Part shown: positions 21,275-32,981 of the stretch, in pieces | Position numbering within the stretch: position 1 is the stretch's first letter | Layout of the letters: each line of letters starts with the position of its first letter | Origin: Onthophagus taurus | Taxonomy: Eukaryota > Arthropoda > Insecta > Coleoptera > Scarabaeidae | DNA: 64,000 nucleotides | Assembly: GCF_036711975.1 (NCBI RefSeq) | Contig: NC_091971.1 | Span: forward strand, 27,163,501 to 27,227,500 | Direction of reading: 5' to 3' | Translations under genes and position numbers: made by a program | The notes under the pieces: generated by a model | The model's input: the letters and a program-made list of their open reading frames with translations, nothing else | Told to the model about the DNA's origin: nothing | The model's database searches: none

Positions 21275-22857
21275 TGTAGCAGTTTTTATTTTCATTTTTC
21301 GTAATTTTATTATTTTCATAATTTAACACCATCTATGGTTGGTTTGACGTAAGATTCGATGCATTTTTAGTGATTTTTATTATGTTATGATTGATTGGGG
21401 TGGGGGGATTTATTTCCGTTTAGATATTGTTTTCGTGGTTACAAGCGGTTTAACCAGTCGTCTTCCAACCGTTGTGTCTTTGGGTTCGATTGAGGAGGCG
21501 TCTGATTTTTAAATGGGGTGATACCACGTTTTTGAGATAAGAGTGTCTTAGAAGAGTTTTGCATTGGTGTTTTGGCAAGATCTTCGTTTGCGGATTTTCC
21601 GGATTGGCACTTATACTCATTTATTTTGGCACCTGTTGGAGTGTTTCATCGGATAGTTTTTTTCGGATTTATTCGTGGTTTATTTCACCCATCACGTGAA
21701 GCCGTTATAGATCGTCAGGTAAAACGCTTTGTTATTTTCATAATTGGGGTTTTGCATTGTTTATTTTTGGGTTATGGGTTTTTGTTCATTCATATTTCGG
21801 ATTTTAATTTTTGTTTTCCCTTTAGGCTTTTTATTTTTGCGTCTTATTATAAACTTTTACTAATATATATATATTTATATATATATATATCTTCGAGCAA
21901 GAGGTTTTCCGTCGTAAAGCATCGAATCCAATCTTACGTCAACCAACCATCGTCTTCGTGGAGGTTTCGACCTCGTGGTTTACATTTCCTGAGAGCAGCC
22001 ATCTTAATTTCTGTTTTCTACGTCCGGTTCCTTCCGAAGAAAGAGAGAGGGATAGGAAGCTGCGCAAAGGGTCTACGCAAGTAAAACATAACCAAACATA
22101 ACCTTTTGGACGTCGGACGCGTCTTGGCGGTCTTGGCGTAATTCAGGATTAGTAACTATGAGAGAAAGATTTAATTCTTCGTGTTTTTTTTTGATTTAAC
22201 GATTAATTAATTAATTAATACCTTTTTTTGATTAAGAGTCTTCAGCTTGATATATATATATATTTTTTTTGTTATTATCACCGATTTAAAATTTATTAAG
22301 ATAGATATTTTTCTTTTAATTTTGTTAACTTATTGCTTGGACGTTACGGGCTTGTTTACCTTTTTTTTGACACTTATTTTGGGTGTCCCACAATTATATT
22401 TACATCAGCTGATGATAATTTATTGTGTACTAATTTTACTTTCTTTCAGGATTTTATTATTTGTATTTTATTTTTGGTTTCTCGAGTCAAAAGCGATAAG
22501 GTTTTTGGAGATTAATTTCATATCCTTACTTTTCATTATTAAAGAACATTATTGGTATAATATTAGATATATTATTAATATAATTATTTTGATTAACAAA
22601 GTTAGTCAATTTTTGAGAACATTTCAATATAGTTATTTGAATCTATTATCTCAACATTACTTTTTTTTTGTGTATGTTAGTACTTGTTTCTTTTCCTTTG
22701 ACATTGGATTCGGACTTACTGGGTCAAAGGTTTGTATTGATAGGTTTCGGTTTAAGTTCGTGGCGCCCTTATTTAGATCAGAACCCTCCCTTCTTCACTG
22801 AGTTACCGGAGCCCGATCCTATCAATTTGTGTCTTGTTTGGAATTTTCGGCGCTACA
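21275..22857 (+). repeat. 3' LTR of gypsy copy 2
   Basis: 1583 bp, TGTAGCAG...GCGCTACA. It differs from the 5' LTR by a few substitutions (for example near 21468, 21518, 21608 and 21650) and by an insertion-rich patch at about 22180-22260. The patch accounts for most of the 38-bp length difference and looks like a short tandem repeat change, not general divergence. Confidence 0.9.
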
Positions 22858-24257
22858 AGTTCGGTTTTCGTCGGAGTCGTTCAACCACGGACAATCTGCT
22901 GATTTTGGAGAGGGCAGTGCAGGACGCCTTTTTCAGACGTGCGATGTGGTCGCCGCCTTTTTCGATATCGAAAAAGCGTACGACATGACGTGGCGATACG
23001 GTATATTGAACCAACTCCACCAATGGGGCTTTCGAGGCATCCTCCCGCTGTTTGTCATGTCCTTTTTGGAAGACCGTAATTTTAGAGTGCGAATAGGGGA
23101 CGTTCTGTCCGAAGCAAGGGTCTTAGAACGGCATCCCTCAGGGGTCTACCTTGAGCGTCACTCTATTCTTAGTGGCCATAAACCGTATAACATCCGGACT
23201 TAACCCGGATATCGATCGTTGTAGTTGTGTGGACGGCGTAGCCATATACTGCGGCGGCAGGGATATGGCCGAAGTAACGCAGCGGCTACAATCGTCGATT
23301 GATAAGGTCGTAGACAACGCGTTTTCCTCGGGTTTTAAGCTATCGAGGGAAAATACGAAATACATGCATATCTGCAGATTGCGACGACCACACGCCAAGC
23401 CAAATCTGCGGATATCCAATTCACAGATCGGCTGTGTGGAATCGTTAAGGTTTTTAGGCGTCCTTCTCGATAAAGGCTTAAGATGGTCTGCGCATATAAA
23501 TGAGCTCGTAACCCGAGAAAAAAAGGCCCTTAATGTTATTAGAATGACATCTAATATGAGAAGGGGGAGGATACGACCGTTCTCCTGAAACTATATAGGG
23601 CGTTGGTACTACCTATTTTTGATTACGGGGCCTTTGTTTACTCGTCGGCCAGACATTCCTTGTTAAGGAAGTTGGACGTCGTGCACCACCTGGGGCTCCG
23701 GTACGCCATTGGCGCCTTTCCGACAACTCCCGTTGTGAGCCTTCTCTGCGAGACTGGCGTTCAATCTCTGTGGAAAAGGAGGGAGAGATTTCTCCTTACT
23801 TACGCGACTAAAATTCGCGCTCGCCCGAACCACCCTGTTTACGATAGCCTCTTCGACCAATCGCTACGGTACCCCTCGTGTCCCACTGTTACTCGGCCTT
23901 GCGAGGTAAGAGTAAAAGAGCTTCTTGAGCGAATAGGTTGGGATCTACCGCCCGTTAGAAGGGTCGAGGTCTGCGGAGCAGCGCCTTGGGTTGTCGAAAC
24001 CGCAGGCGCGACAGCCACCGAGCCTGACGATACCTTACCGCCCCCGCAAGAACAATTAATTAAAATTATTAAAGAGGGGGTTATGAGTAGATAGCAATGC
24101 GAGTGGGACGTCGACGGACACCCATATTTCCGTAGCGTAAAGCCGACAGTGGAGGGTTGGAAATTCCCCTCGGGTATTCCCAGGGCGGACCAGGTTCCGT
24201 TCCACAGACTAAAGGTTGGTTACACGGCCCTGACGTCCGCCTACCTACTTAAGGTGC
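22858..24257 (+). pseudogene. Jockey-like reverse transcriptase, remainder after the gypsy insertion
   Basis: The second AGTT copy is at 22858-22861. The coding sequence resumes as GFRRSRSTTDNLLILERAV, then VVAAFFDIEKAYDMTWRYG, then SVTLFLVAINRI. The catalytic box that should read YADD is CVDG (SCVDGVAIYCGG), and several frame changes occur (about 22970, 23140 and 23585). The thumb and C-terminal region follow in 23603-24094 (LVLPIFDYGAFVYSSAR). A last conserved block, HRLKVGYTALTSAYLLK, ends at about 24257, where PIF/Harbinger-related sequence starts. The reverse transcriptase is certainly inactive. Confidence 0.8.
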
Positions 24258-24423
24258 ATACACATCAAGCGAACGAACAGCGAACTCCGAACAACAAACG
24301 TTTGTTCAATATTTGGAAGTTTATACACACTAAGCACACGATTAACAAATCGAACGTTTTCTCCATGTTCGCTGTTTGCACTTACTACTCGGGGCATAAT
24401 AAATAGGTTTTAAAATTGTAGCT

Positions 24424-24737
24424 ATGTCGGATGAAGTAGTCATTGCCGCTGCTTGTTGTGTTGTCCTTAGTGGGTTAAAAAATTGGCCTAAACAATATTT
24501 AGGCCAATTTCATAATTTCTGAAGGATGTCAGCAAGTGATTTCGAATTTTTAGTAAATAAAGTTGGTCCAAAAATTGTAAAGAAAAGTACAAATTTTCGA
24601 CAAGCTTTCGCTTTCTGGCAACTGGGGATTCATATTCAAGTTTTATGTATCTCTTTAAAGTTTCAAAACAGTTGATTTCAAAGATTGTTCCAGAAGTGTG
24701 TGCAGCTATAATAGAAGAATTACAGGAATTTATTAAG
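24424..24737 (+). pseudogene. PIF/Harbinger transposase, N-terminal fragment
   Basis: The ATG at 24424 opens 32 codons (KNWPKQYLGQF) ended by TGA at 24520-24522. The next frame reads MSASDFEFLVNKVGPKIVKK and FRQAFAF. After a further frame change come YLFKVSKQLISKIVPEVCAA and IIEELQEFIK. These are the consecutive N-terminal blocks of HARBI1-type transposases. The catalytic DDE region is absent. The likely left end of the element is near 24258. Confidence 0.75.
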
Positions 24738-24910
24738 GTAAGAATAGCGATATTTCTAGGTTAATTTATTTATTTAAAATAGTTATCAAAATACATGCAT
24801 TAAATAAAAATTATTTTTCTTTAAAAGTACTTATCAATTCAATAATATCTGTTGGAGTTTCTTGATTATATAAGGAATCTGTTATTAAAGATGTGTGTGG
24901 CAGCTGCTCG

Positions 24911-25308
24911 TTATTGTATGGCAGCTGCTCGGCTATATGATGATAATGTAGACGTATGGGGAGATGATACTGACATATGCGTATTGGCTAAGTATGCATG
25001 ATGTGGATGTGTCAAATTGCCCATATCCGCTTCAAATAAAATATTATTTACATGATGTTCCACAATACTTCTGGTATGTTGATCATATTTGCGATGTTTA
25101 TTAGCTACATGTTCACCAAATACAGTACTTTCGTCTCTCGTTAATTTGTTTCGAAAATTTGTTGTTTCAATCGTAGATTTCAAAATGTCATAAGCTTCAT
25201 TCATTCTAGGATCCTCGTTGTTCTTCCTCCTTTTTTGATTTTGTGAAGAGAAAGATCTTGCTGTAGTCACTGCTTCTTTTAAGTTTTCCGATATTACCCA
25301 GATAGCTA
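24911..25308 (-). pseudogene. Harbinger accessory (MADF/BESS-like) protein, C-terminal fragment
   Basis: About 120 codons read leftward, with FGEHVANKHRKYDQHTRSIV followed by EHHVNNILFEADMG. This resembles the BESS-like C-terminus of the DNA-binding protein encoded beside the transposase in animal Harbinger elements. The opposing orientation to the transposase fragment fits that layout. There is no N-terminal MADF/Myb domain. The fragment stops where the BEL LTR begins. Confidence 0.55.
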
Positions 25309-25544
25309 TGTTATGAACAGCAAATCTGCTTTAAAGATGTCGGCCACGTTGTAGACCACACAATATGAACTGAACTTGCATCTTTATTGAATGATTTTTA
25401 TATGCTATAAGTATTTTCGTACAAAACCACACCTCAATACATCTATTGCCATATTACGGTTTTTAACGGTTACATCAAGGTCAACAGTGTTACCAACATA
25501 AAACATTAAAAAAAAAAACAACTTAAGAAACTAAAACCCCAACA
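25309..25544 (-). repeat. 3' LTR of the BEL/Pao element
   Basis: 236 bp with matching ends (TGTTATG...CCCAACA on the plus strand, hence TGTTGGGG...ATAACA in element orientation). It contains a polyadenylation signal (attcaataaag on the minus strand). It is preceded by the purine-rich ggcggccgg just past the integrase stop. The partner LTR is absent, so the boundaries rest on end structure alone. Confidence 0.6.
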
Positions 25545-25639
25545 TACCGGCCGCCTTGACATATCCATGTCAAAAAAATCAAACAAAATCAATATCAAAT
25601 ATTAAACTAAAGTCTTACGATCAGTTTGTTTTTTTTTAT

Positions 25640-28600
25640 TCACTCTTAGGTAAAAAGCACACCTTTTTCACACCACGTTTCACCTCACCCCGATTAGTGC
25701 GAACACTCACCACTCGTATTGCTCCATCATTGCCAGGATGCAACTCGGTCACTAGTCCTAAAGGCCAAAATAGTGTAACAAACCGCCCTGTATATTAAAT
25801 TGCGTTTTGTATAATTATTTTGCTTAAGTCAGCTTTATCGCGTGAGGCGTTGATGCGCCACCCAGTTCGACACCAACAGGAGTCGAGTACCAACTACCAA
25901 GGTAGATAGAAGCTACAGTCTTCCCCTTGAGTTCGCTCCATTTCATTTTATTTTTAATTTCAATTCTCAATACTAAATTCGGAATGGCTTCTAAATACCC
26001 TGGTGGTTTGTGCTGGGTAATTTGCTAGAGAAATCGAATCCTCAGATCGAAATTGTGCCTTGAAGCCAGTTCCTGAAGCGTCCGAATCCTGGTGGAAGAG
26101 CGTCGTCGTGGCGTAGAATAAGTAAGCATAATTAATTACTATTGTTCTTGAAACTCATACTCATCGCTAGTATTTGTATCCATAATTAACGTTCCGTTAT
26201 CCAAAATTTGTTCAATTCGTTTTTTTTTCTTCTTTAATATTTTAACTTAATTTTTCTATTTTTTTTTTATATTTTAATTTCCTTAATTTAATATATTAAT
26301 ATTTTTTTATATAAATTCTTGTTTCGTATTATTTCAATTTCAACACAAGGGCTACGATCGTCCCTCCTTTTACTCATTAACTTCTTAAACCGTTCGGCCA
26401 AGTACGTAACTTGCCTGGTGGCAGCATCTTAAAAATCTTCTATAATTTTTTCTCTCTTTCTGTAAGTACACGCTACCGTACTTCTATCTTTTCCCGTCCG
26501 CATAACGTTGGTGGAGGTGTTCCTTCCCTCCGCCTACATTACATTGGTGGCGGTGGTGTTCTTCCCCATCTATATTACATTGGCGGCAGCGCCCGTTACA
26601 TTGGTGGCGGGTGTCCCTTTCTTCCTCTAATATTACAGTAGCGGAGGAATGTTGTCCTCCTTAAGTAGTACCAAGTCACCTATTCGGATACCTTCTGGAA
26701 CGTCGATTCGCCATTTGTTGCGTTGTTGGACAGTATGTAAATACTCTGAAGACCATTTTTTCCAAAAATTTTGGCACATTTGTTGTAATTGTTGAAAATT
26801 ATTTAATCTATTGGTTGGTATTTCCGTAACGTTTCGTTGAGGTAGGGTAGTCAATGACTCACCAATCAAGAAATGCCCCGGTGTAAGTGCTTGTAAGTCA
26901 TAAGGATCTTGGGATAAAGGGCACAATGGTCTGGAATTTAGGATTGATTCGATTTGGACTAATAAAGTATAAAAAGATTCGTAAGTCAATCGCGCATTTT
27001 GTACAATTCTTTTTAGATGATACTTCGCCGATTTCACCGCTGCCTCCCAAAGACCTCCGAAATGTGGTGTACGAGCTGGGATGAATTGCCATTTTATTTG
27101 CTTTACCTCAAAATAATTTATCAGTTTTTCATCCTTCTGTAACTCGGTTACAATCTTAAACAATCCGTTATTAGCTCCCTTAAAATTAGTCGCGTTATCA
27201 GAGTATATAGTTCCGCATACGCCGCGTCTACCAATAAATCTCTTCAAACAATTTAAAAATGCGTCCGTCGACAAGTCAGTCACCAATTCTAAGTGTACTG
27301 CTTTCGTCACAAAACATACAAATATACAGAAGGCTTTACGAATTTGCGATTTCTCAAATGACTATTCTTCATTAAAAATGAACCTGAATAGTCTATACCC
27401 GTTATGTAAAAGGGTCTAACCGGTACGGTTCTGTCTCGAGGCAATTCGCCCATTTTTGGATTTGAAAAATTTGTCGGATTTGCTCTAAAACATATGATGC
27501 ATTCTCTTAAAACCTTTTTTATTATGTTTTTACCATTTATCGGCCAAAATTCTTGACGAATGATCGTTAAAAGGGTTTGAGTTCCAGCATGTAGATGTTG
27601 TAAATGTTTTTGTTTTATCAACAGGTATGTAAATCTGTGCTGTGGCAAAATAGTAGGGTGTTTTTGATTAAAATCTATTGGTGCGTTTTTGAGTCTACCA
27701 TCTACACGTAATATACCGTTTTCATCTAAATAAGGATCCAAAGAAATTAACTTGCTACTTCGATGTACAGTTCTGCCATTCTCCAAATCGCTTATTTCTC
27801 TTTTGTATACCGTTTTTTGCACAATTTTGATTAAAATGTCAAATCCAGTATTATATTCTGTTAGTGACAATGTATCTAATTTACGATCTGCTTTAGAAAT
27901 CTTGCAGTTGTTGGAAAATCTGAAGCATAAAACCGTTACGTGCACCAATGTGCGAAGAGAAGAGAATCTCTCGAAAAGATCGAAGTCGAAATCTTGATGA
28001 GTTACTTTGAAAGATCTTATATCCGGTAGGCTTTCGTGTTGTATTCTATCATACTTTGTATTTGGCCATTCGTGTTCCATTAACTTCAACCAACGAGGAC
28101 CTGTCCACCACAAATCAGATTCCTCTAGGTCGGTAGTAGAGATTCCTCTAGAAATAATGTCAGCAGGATTCTCTTTGGTCGATATGTGTCTCCAATGACT
28201 TACATTTGAAGATTGAATTTTAGAGACTCGATTAGCGACAAATGTTTTTAGTTTATTTGGTTGCATGCTTAACCAAGACAATACTATGGTGGAATCTGTC
28301 CAACACCATATGTCGTCGAATTTCATGTTTAAAGCTTTTATTGAACTGGTGATCAACTTTGTCAGCAATTCAGCTGCACATAGTTCAAGTCGAGGAATAG
28401 ATATTACCTTTAATGGTAATAAATGCTACTCGCGATTTTGCCGTCAGCAGACGTACTATAATTTTTCCTTTAGAATCGATGCTTCTTACGTAAACACAGG
28501 CTCCATACGCTAGACTGGATGCATCACAAAAACCGTGTATCTGAACATGAACGCTATCTAACACCAATACATGTCGTGGTACACTAATTTTATTAACAAT

Positions 28601-30392
28601 TTTTAAGTCGTCAAAAAGTGTAAAAGATTCGTTATGAATGTCTGGTGGTACTGTTTCATCCCATGACATTTTTAACAGCCATAATTTTTGAAGCAATATT
28701 TTGGCTCTAATGATGATTGGACCGATTAAACCCAGTGGATCAAAAATTTGAGATGTAATAGACAATATAGTTCTTTTCGTAATACGTTTATTCTTAACAT
28801 CTAAATCCACTGCATACGCAAATTGATCTATTTCAGCCTTCCATATAATTCCAAGCGTTTTTGTCTCTATTAAACAAACGTCATTCGCAAATCTGCTCTT
28901 TATAATTTCATTGCTATTAGAATTAAATTTTCTAAGTTCAAATTTTCCTTTATGTAAAATGGAAATTATATCATCAGCCAATTTTATTGCATTTTCAATT
29001 GAATTTGATCCCGTCAACAGGTCATCCATGTAAAAATCCTCCTCAATAGCGCATGCTGCTGCTGGGTATGATTGTTTATTTTCAATGGATAGCTGTTTCA
29101 GACAACGTGTACTCAAAAATGAAGCCGGACCTGTTCCGTAAGTTAAAGTGTTTAAAGCATAATATTCAATCTCGTTATCCGGATCTGTGCGCCATACAAT
29201 TCGTTGTAAATGAGTTTGTTCCCGTTGTATTTTTATCTGTCTATACATTTTTGTTAAATCTCCAGTGACCACGTAATTGTGTTTTCGAAATCTTAATAAA
29301 ATTGAACAAAGATCATCTTGGATGACTGGTCCTGTATGTAAAACATCATTTAGTGATACACCATTGGTCGTTTTTGCTGATGCGTCAAACACTACCCTCA
29401 ATTTAGTAGTTGTACTACTTGGTTTCAACACACAATGATGTGGTAAATAATTGTTATTGCATTGCTACATTCGGGTGTTCAAGGAGTGTCATATGGCCCA
29501 ACCTTTTATATTCGTCCAAAAACTTTACGTATTCATTCCTTAACGATTCATTTTTTGTAAATTTTCTTTCCATTGCGTATAAACGTTTTGCTGCATTTTC
29601 CAGTGATTCGCCTAATTGAACCTTCTTTGTTTTTGTCGGCAATGTTACCAAAAATCTACCATCTTCATCACGTCGATGAGTGTTTTGAAAATGAGTTTCG
29701 CAGTATTGTTCGTCTTCTGATAAAAGTTTCTCATGTGTTCTTACCTCTTCGAGTTGCCAAAATTTTTCAATACTATTTTGAATCTCCTGATTTACACTTA
29801 AATGGCAGTGGTTATTATTAAAATTATCATTGAATAATCCTCCTGATATTAACCATCCTAACTTAGTTTTCTGAAGCATCGGTTTGTTATGACCTAGCTT
29901 TATTTGACCTACACATAATAAATCAAAAAATATACCAACTCCTAATAATACCTCTATGGTATCAGGGTTATAAAATTCTGGATCCGCCATCGCTATATTT
30001 TGAGGGATACGCCAATCAGATATATCTAAGTTTTGTTGGAGCAATCGATCAGTGATTTTATCAATAATTAGGAAAGATAGTTTCTTCTTATAATTTTCAT
30101 TTGTTGAGCTTATCTGAGCTTGAGTCATATGGGATATCTTGGCAGATGATTCGTTTATACCTACAACTGGTATGGACATGTTAGATTTTTTCAGTTTTAA
30201 CTTTAAAAATAGATCCTTTGTTATGAAATTAGATTGAGAACCAGAATCTATTAGTGCACGACACTTTATCGGTTGATTATTAATATCTTTTATAATTATA
30301 ATTGCTGTCGACAATAAAACATATTCGAACCTTTTGCACATTGTATGTCCGCTTACTACTGACGACTCAGCCGGTTTTTCAATTGGTTTCTC
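25640..30392 (-). pseudogene. pol: BEL/Pao pol: protease, reverse transcriptase, RNase H, integrase (several breaks)
   Basis: 30341-29454 carries the A17-type protease (CRALIDSGSQSNFITKDLF) and the linker CETHFQNTHRRD. 29431-28385 carries the reverse transcriptase (TTKLRVVFDASAKTTNG, catalytic FYMDDLLTG). 28368-27307 carries RNase H (WCWTDSTIVLSWL, ISTKENPADIISRG) and the integrase zinc region (HAGTQTLLTIIRQEFWP, ECIICFRANPTN). 27310-26633 carries the integrase core (TKAVHLELVTDLSTDAF, YSDNATNFKG, TPHFGGLWEAAVK). The last domain resumes after the solo LTR at 25770-25640 (WPLGLVTELHPGNDG, VKKVCFLPKSE). Frame changes near 29440, 28376 and 27308 inactivate it. Confidence 0.85.
25774..26637. repeat. 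Solo LTR (864 bp) inside the BEL integrase
   Basis: The sequence TGTAACAA...TAATATTACA has perfect TGTAA/TTACA ends. It interrupts the integrase tail between the PPLL and WPLG motifs. The flanks are ATAG and GTAG, a 4-bp duplication with one change. If one copy is discounted the integrase frame is continuous across the site, which fixes the boundaries. No primer site, purine tract or coding sequence accompanies it. Near its right end a unit containing tacattggtggcgg recurs three to four times (about 26505-26610). Confidence 0.75.
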
Positions 30393-30990
30393 CTATATTT
30401 TATTAACAACGTCTTCAAAATGCAATAATGTATTATGTGGTTTATTACACTTTTTACATGTACTTGCTTTACAATCTTTGGTTACGTGATTGGGTTTTAA
30501 ACAATTTATGCATAACTTTAATTTTTTTATCGTTTCAAGTCTCGCCTTTATTGATAATTTTAAATATTTATCACATCTATAAAGAAAATGATTTTCCTTG
30601 CATAAATAACAATTAGAATTTGTTGTTGATAAACACGAATTTATGTTTTGCTTTGATGTGGCTTTGCCCTTATCTAAAGTTTCCAGCAAAATGCATTGTT
30701 TAATTAAAAAATCCAAAAGTTGTTTTAATGTTGGCAATTCTGTGGTTGTTATTGAACATTCCCATGCTCTTTTAGTTTTATTATCTAGCTTAGAAACTAT
30801 TAAATGAAGCAAAATTGTGTCCCAACTATTGGTTGGTTGACCCAAACTGTCAAGCTCGTAAGTGTTTTCGAAAATGGTCGACTAATCTTCTTAAATGCGT
30901 ATGTGATTCTTGGTTTAAAACATTTAATTCAAACAATTCCCTTACGTAAGTATGCACGATGATACGTTTGTTTTCATTCTTAGATTCTGA
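30393..30990 (-). pseudogene. gag: BEL/Pao gag, C-terminal part
   Basis: From about 30985 the frame reads the DUF1759-type region (VRELFELNVLNQESHTHLRR). After a frame change near 30848 it continues as PTNSWDTILLHLIVSKLD, and then the zinc region CYLCKENHFLYRC and CINCLKPNHVTKDC. It ends at TAG 30393-30395. The protease frame downstream is the same frame, so this single nonsense codon separates gag from pol, which BEL elements normally encode as one polyprotein. Confidence 0.75.
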
Positions 30991-31047
30991 CGCTATCATA
31001 CGCGACGGCGGACGCATAATATTCTCTGATGTTTCATACAATCAAAA

Positions 31048-32071
31048 ACACCAAGCAATCATTCGTTTACTGAGCTGGTTATCGCATAAGAACATAAAAG
31101 AACACTTAATGCTGGAATGACAAACACTCTAGCACATATCAGACGAAAATTCGGGCCCTTAAATGGCAGAAAATTAGTAAAGGCTCACATAAATAAATGT
31201 TTAACATGTTTTAGAGCTCAACTCAAGTCTGAACAAACCAAAATGGAGGTCATAAAGGCGATCATAAAGGCTTATATTGGCACAATTGTATGTCTTGCTA
31301 CTAAAGCTGTACACTTAGAATTGATATCAGATATAACGAGTGATGGTTTTTTAGCTGTGTTAAAACGATTTATTGCTAGAAGAGGAATCTGCTCAGATAT
31401 CTATTCAGACAATGCTACAAATTTCGTTGGGGCAAACAATAAATTAAAATAAATTTACAAATTTATTGAATCAAGCGCATTCCAGAAACATCGTAATGAA
31501 TGTAAAATCAAATGGCATTTCATACCACCTAAATCAAATAAATGTAAACGTCAGCTTAAACGAGTTTTAAACGGCATACCTTTAACCTACGAAGAATTTT
31601 ATACTTTATTGACCCAAGTAGAAGCGACTCAATTCCCGACGAAACTATTCCACTAACTTCCGATCCAAACGACCTTGACGCTTTCACACCTGCCCATTTT
31701 TTAATTGGGCAATCACTCACGGCCATGCCAGAAGATAATTTATTAGACACCGCATCAACTTTACGAAGAGGTACTTGCACTTGAAACGAATTAGACAACA
31801 TTTATGGTCACGATGGCATAAGGAATATCTACATAGCCTGCAGCAGCGCACTAAATGGCAATTCCAAAAGGAGCCCCATCTACACATCGGAGCTTTGGTG
31901 CTACTCAAGGAGCACAACTTGCCACCATTACATTGGCCACTAGGCAGAGTTGTGCATGATTTTCCTGGACAAGACTTAATAGTGCGCGTAGTGAATGTGA
32001 AAACAAAAGGTGGAATATTTAAAAGAGCAGTGGCTAAAGTCTGTATTTTACCGAATGAACAAAACATGTAT
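31048..32071 (+). pseudogene. BEL/Pao integrase fragment, opposite orientation
   Basis: From about 31048 the plus strand encodes a BEL-type integrase with breaks: LAHIRRKFGPLNGRKLV and CLTCFRAQLKSEQ (zinc region), then TKAVHLELISDITSDGF and YSDNATNFVGANN (core). A degraded stretch follows at 31453-31770. The C-terminal tail is at 31775-32071 (LWSRWHKEYLHSLQQRTKW, LPPLHWPLGRVVHDF). It is related to but distinct from the minus-strand BEL element next to it; the two meet head to head at about 31030-31048. Confidence 0.8.
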
Positions 32072-32410
32072 TAAAATTAGAATGTATGTATTTTGAAAGC
32101 CCAGCCTTGTAAGAGCGGGAATTATGTATAATATTATATACAGAGTTGTCGGCTTGGTTGCCTACATTACGGTTCATAAAGTTTGCTGGACCTCGTGCTC
32201 GACTTGAGGTCAAGAACGAGTTCCAGTCGCTTACAAGACTCTGACCTGTTTACGTCACAGTCAAAAATTAAATTAGATTTTATACGTAATAGTTTATAAG
32301 TACATTAAATAAAACGTTACAATTCATCAAAAAGTAATTCATTCCATTTCAAACGAAATAAAGTAAGAAAATTGAATCAACATGGTGTTTGTATTGAAAA
32401 CAAGCTAGCA
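32072..32410 (+). other. Probable 3' LTR of the plus-strand BEL fragment
   Basis: No gene. TGTAAGAGCGGGA at 32108 lies about 35 bases after the integrase stop, where a BEL LTR would start. The segment contains a TATA-like atatatacag and aataaaa signals. There is no second copy to define it, so the end near 32340-32410 is a guess. Confidence 0.35.
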
Positions 32411-32833
32411 AACAAAAGACAGGTTGCTATATAAGGAATATTATAATAAGACATCAAAAAATTTAAAAGATTTAGATGTGGGTGATAATGTTTTGATGAA
32501 TACTGATATATCACAAAATAAACAATGGCAAGGTGGTCGTATTATAGGTAAAGCATTTGAGCCAAGGTCATACATTATTCAAAGTGACAATGGTAGAATA
32601 GTGAGAAGAAATAGAGAGCATTTAAGAAAAACGCGCAAATAAAAATAAATCTAAAAGAGAAGGTACATCAGGATGATAATGGTAATAAAGAGAATGCTGA
32701 GAATAATACTGTAATTGTTGAACAGGAAAATAAAGAAAATGGCAGAATGGAAAATATTGTGTCACCGCCGCCACGTTTAAGTACCAGGCAACGAAAATTA
32801 CCCGAAAGACTTAAAGATTATGTAGTTGGTTAA
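32410..32833 (+). pseudogene. Gypsy (mag-like) integrase C-terminal fragment
   Basis: 32424-32642 reads YYNKTSKNLKDLDVGDNVL, then KQWQGGRIIGKAFEPRSYI and NGRIVRRNREHLRKT, the end of a mag-lineage gypsy integrase. After a stop, the next segment ends in PPPRLSTRQRKLPERLKDYV, the usual extreme tail of such polyproteins, with a stop at 32831-32833. A purine tract (gaagaaaaaggaaga) and TGTAACATT follow at about 32868, suggesting the start of its 3' LTR, which the next element interrupts at 32931. Confidence 0.65.
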
Positions 32834-32981
32834 AATATATATGAAGAAAAAGGAAGATGTAACATTAATGTTAATGTTAGTTTCATTAAATATTTTATAA
32901 GCTCGCAATAACCTACGTAGTATATTGGTAGTGTAGTGTGCCATGCACCACACAAAGTGTGCCATGAAAAGTTGTTTTTAA

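Larger units (their letters stand above)
14195..22857 (+). mobile_element. Ty3/Gypsy retrotransposon, family A, copy 2, apparently intact
   Basis: This 8663-bp element has long LTRs at both ends, a tRNA-Lys primer site, intact gag and pol in a -1 frame relation, a G-rich polypurine tract, and a 4-bp target duplication (AGTT at 14191-14194 and 22858-22861). It lies inside a Jockey-like reverse transcriptase whose reading frame is continuous when the two flanks are considered together. The LTRs differ by only a handful of substitutions and a cluster of indels around 22190-22260. I see no stop or frameshift in either gene, so this copy may be recent and competent. No env gene is present. Confidence 0.92.
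25309..30990 (-). mobile_element. BEL/Pao LTR retrotransposon, degenerate, 5' truncated
   Basis: Read leftward: gag (about 30990-30393), protease, reverse transcriptase, RNase H and integrase (30341-25640), polypurine tract, and a 236-bp 3' LTR. There is no 5' LTR: at about 31030 the sequence changes to an oppositely oriented BEL integrase. A foreign solo LTR splits the integrase tail. Confidence 0.8.
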
